From assembly GCA_017472255.1 (NCBI GenBank), contig JAFUQU010000027.1, forward strand, positions 40,033-104,032: a stretch of DNA of 64,000 bases, written 5' to 3'. Origin of the DNA: Clostridia bacterium (GTDB lineage Bacteria > Bacillota > Clostridia > Oscillospirales > CAG-272). Numbering within the stretch: position 1 is the stretch's first letter; the number at the start of each line of letters is the position of its first letter. The translations under genes were made by a program, and so were the position numbers. Shown here piece by piece: positions 59,837 to 64,000 of the stretch. The notes beneath the pieces are model-generated. The model was given only the letters and a program-made list of their open reading frames with translations, was not told where the DNA came from and made no database searches.

Positions 59837-62044
59837 ATGAATATCCGTATTGCTTTGGCGGGCAACCCGAACTGTGGTAAGACCACACTGTTCAACGCCC
59901 TGACCGGCTCCAATCAGTACGTGGGCAACTGGCCCGGCGTTACTGTCGAAAAGAAAGAAGGTAAGCTGAAAACCGCTGATAAGCAGGACAGCGTTACTGT
60001 GACCGACCTTCCCGGTATCTACTCGCTTTCCCCCTACACTCTGGAGGAGGTCGTAGCCCGTAACTACCTGATCGGCGAGCGTCCCGATGTCATTCTCAAC
60101 ATCATCGACGGTACCAACCTGGAGCGTAACCTTTACCTGACCACACAGCTTACCGAGCTGGGCATTCCGGTGGTCATTGCCATCAACATGATGGACGTGG
60201 TTCGCAGAAACGGCGACAGCATCAACACCGCCGAGCTTTCCCGCCAGCTGGGCTGCAAGATCGTAGAAATTTCCGCCCTCAAGGGTGAAGGCACCAAGGA
60301 AGCTGCAAAAGCCGCCATCGACGCTGCCAAAGCAGGCAAGCCTGTACCGCAGCACACCTTCTCCGGAAGCGTGGAGCACGCTATCGCTCATATCGAAGAA
60401 GCGGTTGTACACGATCTGCCCGAAGAACAGCAGCGCTGGTACGCGGTGAAGCTGTTCGAACGCGACGACAAGGTGCTGGAGCAGCTTAAGCTCAGCAAGG
60501 AGATTCTGGCGCACATCGAGAGCGATATCGCCGCCGTTGAAACCGAAATGGACGACGACGCTGAGTCGATCATCACAAACGAGCGCTATGTCTACATCGC
60601 GTCGCTGATGAAGAGCTGCTACAAAAAGAAAAAGGTTGGCAGCCTCTCTATCTCCGACCAGATCGACCGCATTGTCACGAACCGTATTCTTGCGCTGCCC
60701 ATCTTCGTTGTTGTCATGTGGCTGGTTTACACCATCTCCATCGGCACCATCGGCGACTGGACGGTCGGCTTTATGAACGACACCCTGTTTGGCGAATGGG
60801 TTGTCCCCGGTGTGGCTGCCGGTTTGGAAGCCATCGGCTGCGCAGAGTGGCTGGTAAGCCTGATTGCTGACGGTATTGTCGGCGGTGTAGGCGCTGTCCT
60901 CGGCTTTGTGCCTCAGATGCTCATCCTGTTTGTCCTCCTCGCCATGCTGGAAGACTGCGGCTATATGGCTCGTGTCGCTTTCATCATGGACAGAATCTTC
61001 CGCAAGTTTGGTCTTTCCGGTAAGTCCTTCATCCCCATGCTGGTTGCGACCGGTTGCGGCGTTCCCGGTATCATGGCATCCCGTACCATCGAACAGGACC
61101 GCGACCGCAAGATGACCATCATGACCACCGGCTTTATCCCCTGCGGCGCTAAGATGCCCATCGTCGGTCTGATTGCGGCTGCTCTCTTTGGCAATAGCGC
61201 ATGGGTCGCAACCGCTGCATACTTCATTGGTGTTGCCGCCGTTGTTATTTCCGGTATCCTGCTCAAGAAGTTCAAGGCATTCTCCGGCGATCCTGCTCCC
61301 TTCGTTATGGAGCTTCCCGCTTACCACGCGCCTGTTCCTTCCAACGTTCTCCGCGCAACGTGGGAGCGCGGCTGGAGCTTCATTAAGCGTGCCGGCACTG
61401 TCATCGTGGCAGCCAGCATCGTAATCTGGGTTCTGAACAGCCTGTCCTTCGAAGGCGGCTTCCACTACATCACTGAGGAATCCGGCGGCGCGTCGATTCT
61501 TGAAATTATCGGTACTCCCATTGCATACCTCTTTGTTCCTCTGGGCTTTGGCAACTGGCAGGCGGCTGTTGCAACCATTCTCGGTCTTGTGGCAAAGGAA
61601 GAAGTTGTTGGTACCTTCGGTTCGCTGTCCAGTATGCTGGCAAGCGCGAATCCCGATGCGGCTGCTGACCTTCTGGGCGCAATGGAAGGCGAAGTTGAAA
61701 ACATCGAGCTGATCGGTCAGGAGTTCTTCAACGGCAGCAAGCTGGCAGCCTTCTCTTTCATGATTTTCAACCTGCTCTGCGCACCCTGCTTTGCAGCTAT
61801 GGGCGCCATCAAGCGTGAGATGAACAACGGCAAGTGGACGGCGGCAGCCATCGCTTATATGTGCGGCTTCGCTTATGCGATCTCGCTGATTGTGTACAAC
61901 ATCGGTATGCTGTTCACCGGTACATTCACCGTTTGGACGGTGCTGGCAATAGTAGTTCTGGCAGTGCTGATCTGGCTGCTGGTTCGCCCCAACAAATACA
62001 ACGACAACGAGCTGACTGTCAACGTTAAGACCGCTCGCTCGTAA
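59837..62044 (+). CDS. feoB: Ferrous iron transport protein B, second copy
   Basis: A 735-residue Fe2+ transporter. G domain: GNPNCGKTTLFNALTG (residue 8), DLPGIYSLSPY, NMMDVV. The helical linker region is longer than in the first FeoB (extra acidic helices around 230-260). Gate regions: ATGCGVPGIMASRTIEQDRD and LLCAPCFAAMGAIKREM; the second differs from the VPCVATIATIKRE block of copy 1, placing the two in different FeoB subgroups. The start follows AGAGGAA. Downstream come the Cys-rich protein (12 bases) and DUF2325 gene. Confidence 0.97.
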   Translation: MNIRIALAGNPNCGKTTLFNALTGSNQYVGNWPGVTVEKKEGKLKTADKQDSVTVTDLPGIYSLSPYTLEEVVARNYLIGERPDVILNIIDGTNLERNLYLTTQLTELGIPVVIAINMMDVVRRNGDSINTAELSRQLGCKIVEISALKGEGTKEAAKAAIDAAKAGKPVPQHTFSGSVEHAIAHIEEAVVHDLPEEQQRWYAVKLFERDDKVLEQLKLSKEILAHIESDIAAVETEMDDDAESIITNERYVYIASLMKSCYKKKKVGSLSISDQIDRIVTNRILALPIFVVVMWLVYTISIGTIGDWTVGFMNDTLFGEWVVPGVAAGLEAIGCAEWLVSLIADGIVGGVGAVLGFVPQMLILFVLLAMLEDCGYMARVAFIMDRIFRKFGLSGKSFIPMLVATGCGVPGIMASRTIEQDRDRKMTIMTTGFIPCGAKMPIVGLIAAALFGNSAWVATAAYFIGVAAVVISGILLKKFKAFSGDPAPFVMELPAYHAPVPSNVLRATWERGWSFIKRAGTVIVAASIVIWVLNSLSFEGGFHYITEESGGASILEIIGTPIAYLFVPLGFGNWQAAVATILGLVAKEEVVGTFGSLSSMLASANPDAAADLLGAMEGEVENIELIGQEFFNGSKLAAFSFMIFNLLCAPCFAAMGAIKREMNNGKWTAAAIAYMCGFAYAISLIVYNIGMLFTGTFTVWTVLAIVVLAVLIWLLVRPNKYNDNELTVNVKTARS

Positions 62045-62056
62045 GGAGAAAACGTT

Positions 62057-62239
62057 ATGAATCCGTCAACCATCATTGTGGCAGCGATCGTCGCCGTGAT
62101 TTTCCTGGCGATTGTGATCACGGAAATCCGCAATCGGAAAAAGGGTAAGCACTCCTGCTCCTGCGGCGGATCCTGCGGAACGTGCGGTGGATGCAGTGCA
62201 TGCCATACAGGCAGTGGCACCCACGTAAAAACAAAATAA
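62057..62239 (+). CDS. FeoB-associated Cys-rich membrane protein, second locus
   Basis: A 60-residue protein: one N-terminal helix (TIIVAAIVAVIFLAIVITEI), a basic stretch RNRKKGKHS and a Cys cluster CSCGGSCGTCGGCSACH. The same architecture as the protein after the first feoB (3939-4127), with different Cys spacing. Starts 12 bases after feoB with AAGGAG upstream. Confidence 0.9.
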   Translation: MNPSTIIVAAIVAVIFLAIVITEIRNRKKGKHSCSCGGSCGTCGGCSACHTGSGTHVKTK

Positions 62240-62253
62240 TCCTGATTGAACGC

Positions 62254-62276
62254 GGGGAGCCGTCCGGCGGCTCCCC
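62254..62276 (+). other. Hairpin before the DUF2325 gene
   Basis: Stem GGGGAGCCG with CGGCTCCCC (9 bp, 5-base loop). It lacks a T run, so it may slow rather than end transcription between the Cys-rich gene and the DUF2325 gene. Confidence 0.5.
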
Positions 62277-62292
62277 ACATCCAAAAAAGATA

Positions 62293-62308
62293 GTTAGCAT
62301 AGGCTAAC
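62293..62308. promoter_or_regulatory. Iron-box dyad 5, before the DUF2325 gene
   Basis: GTTAGCATAGGCTAAC, arms perfect over 6 bases; the core is identical to dyad 1. It sits 15 bases before the start codon, next to the ribosome site. Confidence 0.6.
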
Positions 62309-62323
62309 CGAAAGGAGCGCACC

Positions 62324-62602
62324 ATGAGTGTAGTAATTGTAGGCGGGAACGAGTGCATGACCCGCCAGTATAAGGATCTGTGCGGGCAGTACCGCTGTAA
62401 GGCAAAGGTCTATCCGAAGATGACAAGCGGGCTGAAGGACATCGGCAGTCCCGATCTGCTGATTCTGTTCACCAACACCGTCTCCCATAAGATGATCCGA
62501 TGTGCCCTGAGTGAGGTAAAATCCACCACCCGGATTGCCCGTTCCCACAGCAGCTCCATGTCTGCGCTTCGTCAGCTTCTGGAGGAGCACGCGGGCGTTT
62601 AA
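62324..62602 (+). CDS. DUF2325 family protein in the iron operon
   Basis: A 92-residue soluble protein: MSVVIVGGNECMTRQYKDLC, CKAKVYPKMTSGLKDIGSPD (with the preceding residue) and LLILFTNTVSHKMIRCALSE, then a terminal segment with IARSHSSSMSALRQLL. It fits the small DUF2325 family, whose function is not known; some members adjoin metal or redox genes. Three Cys are present. Its position after the second feo genes and its own iron-box dyad suggest a role in iron handling or sensing; this is inference. The start follows AAAGGAG. Confidence 0.8.
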   Translation: MSVVIVGGNECMTRQYKDLCGQYRCKAKVYPKMTSGLKDIGSPDLLILFTNTVSHKMIRCALSEVKSTTRIARSHSSSMSALRQLLEEHAGV

Positions 62603-62629
62603 TCAGGCAGCGGAAATTTGAAAAAACTC

Positions 62630-62658
62630 TTGCAAGCGCCGTTATTTTGTGGTATACT
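62630..62658 (+). promoter_or_regulatory. Predicted promoter of the TIM-barrel gene at 62714
   Basis: -35 TTGCAA (62630-62635), 17-base spacer, -10 TATACT (62653-62658). Confidence 0.6.
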
Positions 62659-62713
62659 ATAGGAGCGAAGCGATTCGTCAGATATTACCATAAAACAGGA
62701 AAGGAATGTATAT

Positions 62714-63571
62714 ATGAAAATCGGAATTCAAACCGGCGCATTCACCTACATCGCAGATGTGAAAGCACGTTATGCGCACATCAAGTCTCTGGGCTATGAC
62801 ACAGTGGACGTAAGCCTTGCCGATACCAAAGCGACATGGTATCAGGACACTGCCGTTATGGAGGCGCACTGCCGGGAGATTCATGAAGCGGCCGCCGCTG
62901 CGGGCATTGAGATTTCGCAGGTACACGGTCCCTGGCCGACGGACGATACCAGCGAGGAAAAGCGCGCGCTGGTGCTGGAGGATATGCGTCGTTCGATGTA
63001 CGGCTGCTACCTGATGGGGGCGCATAATCTGGTGATCCACCCGCAGATGCCCTTTGGTCACGGCGGAGTAAACGAGGATCCGGAGTTCGCTCTGGAGAAA
63101 ACGGTGGAGCTGATGAGAAATCTGCTGCCCGACTGCGAGAAATACGACGTGGTGCTTTGTCTGGAAAATATGCCTTTTACGAAGCAGCGCATTTCGACGA
63201 TAGATCGGATTGTGGAAGCGGTGGAGAAGGTAGGCTCGCCTTATGCAGGTGTTTGCTTTGATACTGGACACGGCAACGTATTCGGGCGCGATCTGGGCGA
63301 TGATGTACGCTGCTGTGCGCGTTATCTGCGCGTGCTGCACGTTCACGACAACAACGGCAGGATGGATTCGCACCTGCTTCCTTATCGCGGAACGGCGAAT
63401 TGGGAGTCCTTCACCAAGGCGCTGGCCGAAGTGGGTTACACCGGCTCGTTGTCGCTGGAAACGGTTGGTCCTACATCCGGTCATATGCCCCAGCCTCTGC
63501 TGGAACAGGGTCAGAAGCTGACCGTCAACGTGGCGCGTTGGCTGGCTGATCAGGTGGAAGCAGCGAAATAA
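62714..63571 (+). CDS. Sugar phosphate isomerase/epimerase (TIM barrel)
   Basis: A 285-residue xylose isomerase-like barrel. Metal and substrate ligands seen at strand ends: LVIHPQMPFG (His), VLCLENMPF (Glu), GVCFDTGHGN (Asp/His), VLHVHDNNG (His/Asp) and LSLETVGP (Glu). Typical for enzymes acting on sugars, inositols or keto-acids; the substrate is not readable. It belongs to the same family as the protein at 8751 but is not a close copy. The ATG at 62714 follows AGGAAAGGA. Single gene with its own promoter and a terminator-like hairpin at 63583. Confidence 0.87.
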   Translation: MKIGIQTGAFTYIADVKARYAHIKSLGYDTVDVSLADTKATWYQDTAVMEAHCREIHEAAAAAGIEISQVHGPWPTDDTSEEKRALVLEDMRRSMYGCYLMGAHNLVIHPQMPFGHGGVNEDPEFALEKTVELMRNLLPDCEKYDVVLCLENMPFTKQRISTIDRIVEAVEKVGSPYAGVCFDTGHGNVFGRDLGDDVRCCARYLRVLHVHDNNGRMDSHLLPYRGTANWESFTKALAEVGYTGSLSLETVGPTSGHMPQPLLEQGQKLTVNVARWLADQVEAAK

Positions 63572-63582
63572 AAATTGCAGAA

Positions 63583-63623
63583 AGCGATGGTCTGACGCAT
63601 TAGCGGCAGACCATCGCTGTTTC
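63583..63623 (+). terminator. Terminator-like hairpin
   Basis: Stem AGCGATGGTCTG (63583-63594) with CAGACCATCGCT (63607-63618), 12-base loop, then GTTTC; U tract poor. Confidence 0.6.
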
Positions 63624-63660
63624 AGATGTACACTTTTTTCGCAGGAATTCAAGCGGCATC

Positions 63661-63689
63661 TTGACAAACGGGGGGATTTGTGGTATGAT
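63661..63689 (+). promoter_or_regulatory. Predicted promoter of the tRNA region
   Basis: -35 TTGACA (63661-63666), 17-base spacer, -10 TATGAT (63684-63689). It directly precedes the degenerate tRNA copy, so the intact tRNA would be made by reading through that copy. Confidence 0.75.
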
Positions 63690-63698
63690 ATTGTATAT

Positions 63699-63770
63699 GT
63701 CCCGGTAGCTCAGTAGGATAGAGCGGTCGCCTCCTAAGCGGCAGCTCGTTCGTTTCCTGGAGGGGCGGAA
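63699..63770 (+). pseudogene. Degenerate tRNA-Arg(CCT) copy
   Basis: The first 42 bases (63699-63740) are identical to the intact tRNA 93 bases downstream, including D arm and anticodon CCT; the identity also extends 8 bases upstream. From 63741 on, the anticodon stem is mismatched (GTCGC/GCGGC), the T arm is not formed and no CCA end exists. It cannot fold as a complete tRNA. Confidence 0.8.
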
Positions 63771-63791
63771 AACTGAATAATTTTTGTATAT

Positions 63792-63868
63792 GTCCCGGTA
63801 GCTCAGTAGGATAGAGCGGTCGCCTCCTAAGCGACAGGCCGTTGGTTCGACTCCAATCCGGGATGCCA
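63792..63868 (+). tRNA. tRNA-Arg (anticodon CCT)
   Basis: A 77-base tRNA with encoded CCA. Acceptor GTCCCGG/CCGGGAT, D stem GCTC/GAGC, anticodon stem GTCGC/GCGAC with loop CTCCTAA (anticodon CCT, reads AGG), T arm with TTCGACT loop, discriminator G. Followed by a hairpin terminator. Confidence 0.95.
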
Positions 63869-63877
63869 AAAACCCTT

Positions 63878-63916
63878 GCTGCAAGCCCCTGTTCGGGGTT
63901 TGCAGCGTTAATTTTT
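63878..63916 (+). terminator. Terminator after tRNA-Arg
   Basis: Stem 63878-63889 with 63895-63906 (12 bp with a G-T type pair allowed), then GTTAATTTTT. Confidence 0.75.
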
Positions 63917-63922
63917 CTCTTT

Positions 63923-63961
63923 GCACCCGATGATGGTCCGTATATCGTCGGGTGCTTTTTT
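63923..63961 (+). terminator. Second hairpin terminator near the right edge
   Basis: Stem GCACCCGATGAT (63923-63934) with ATCGTCGGGTGC (63944-63955), one G-T pair, then T6. It backs up the tRNA terminator or ends a transcript from outside the window. Confidence 0.75.
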
Positions 63962-64000
63962 ATTCGCTGCACGTTGAATATTTTGCTAATTGGACTCGAA

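Noticed and set aside
63691..63868. Active integrative element attachment site at tRNA-Arg.
   Set aside because: No integrase or mobile genes lie in view, and the repeat covers the 5' half of the tRNA rather than the 3' half usually used as att.

Overview
The window looks like a chromosome segment of a spore-forming, gut-type Clostridia (Oscillospiraceae/Ruminococcaceae-like). The grounds are a SpoIIID regulator, a V-type ATP synthase, a GlgC/GlgD glycogen pathway, Feo iron uptake with FeoB-associated Cys-rich proteins, EutH, an SLH-domain surface protein, lipoproteins with Gram-positive-type lipoboxes and many TTGACA-17-TATAAT promoters. No rRNA, IS element, prophage or CRISPR array was seen. 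The species cannot be named from sequence reading alone.

Layout. 1-3.9 kb: 5' part of htpG, then a glycan pair (BNR/sialidase-like protein and SGNH esterase) facing a serine esterase. 3.9-6.5 kb: first iron operon (feoA-feoB-Cys-rich protein). 6.6-10.6 kb: three-gene sugar catabolic operon (Gfo/Idh/MocA dehydrogenase, BNR protein, TIM-barrel isomerase) divergent from an AraC regulator. 10.6-14.7 kb: a large secreted phosphodiester glycosidase-SLH protein and a CE15-type esterase. 14.8-17.2 kb: spoIIID and recQ. 17.3-27.5 kb: complete glycogen operon glgB-glgC-glgD-glgA-glgP-GH13. 27.7-36.6 kb: flavodoxin-like protein, a housekeeping minus-strand cluster (plsY, der, lipoprotein, DUF512, YbaK-like, PAP2), ROK glucokinase, sialate O-acetylesterase and a flavoprotein. 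36.6-45.3 kb: V-type ATP synthase operon in which the B subunit gene is split by a one-base frameshift. 45.3-51 kb: PFL/UPF0210 and ACT proteins, two small envelope proteins, radC and gpmI. 51-53.7 kb: eutH divergent from an unusual MBL-GDPD fusion gene. 53.8-59.1 kb: an MBOAT/SGNH surface acylation cluster whose two exported proteins carry BspA-type leucine-rich repeats. 59.2-62.6 kb: second iron operon (feoA-feoA-feoB-Cys-rich protein-DUF2325). 62.7-64 kb: TIM-barrel isomerase, a degenerate tRNA copy and tRNA-Arg(CCT).

How the parts relate. Much of the window serves carbohydrate use: deacetylation and cleavage of decorated glycans, sugar phosphorylation and glycogen storage. Both feo loci carry GTTAG-N6-CTAAC dyads (six copies) just downstream of strong promoters and inside the second operon, which predicts one iron-dependent DtxR/IdeR-like regulon. 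The most notable observations are the split atpB, the iron-box regulon including a DUF2325 protein, the LRR-linked MBOAT/SGNH cluster, and the MBL-GDPD fusion sharing a tight divergent promoter region with eutH.
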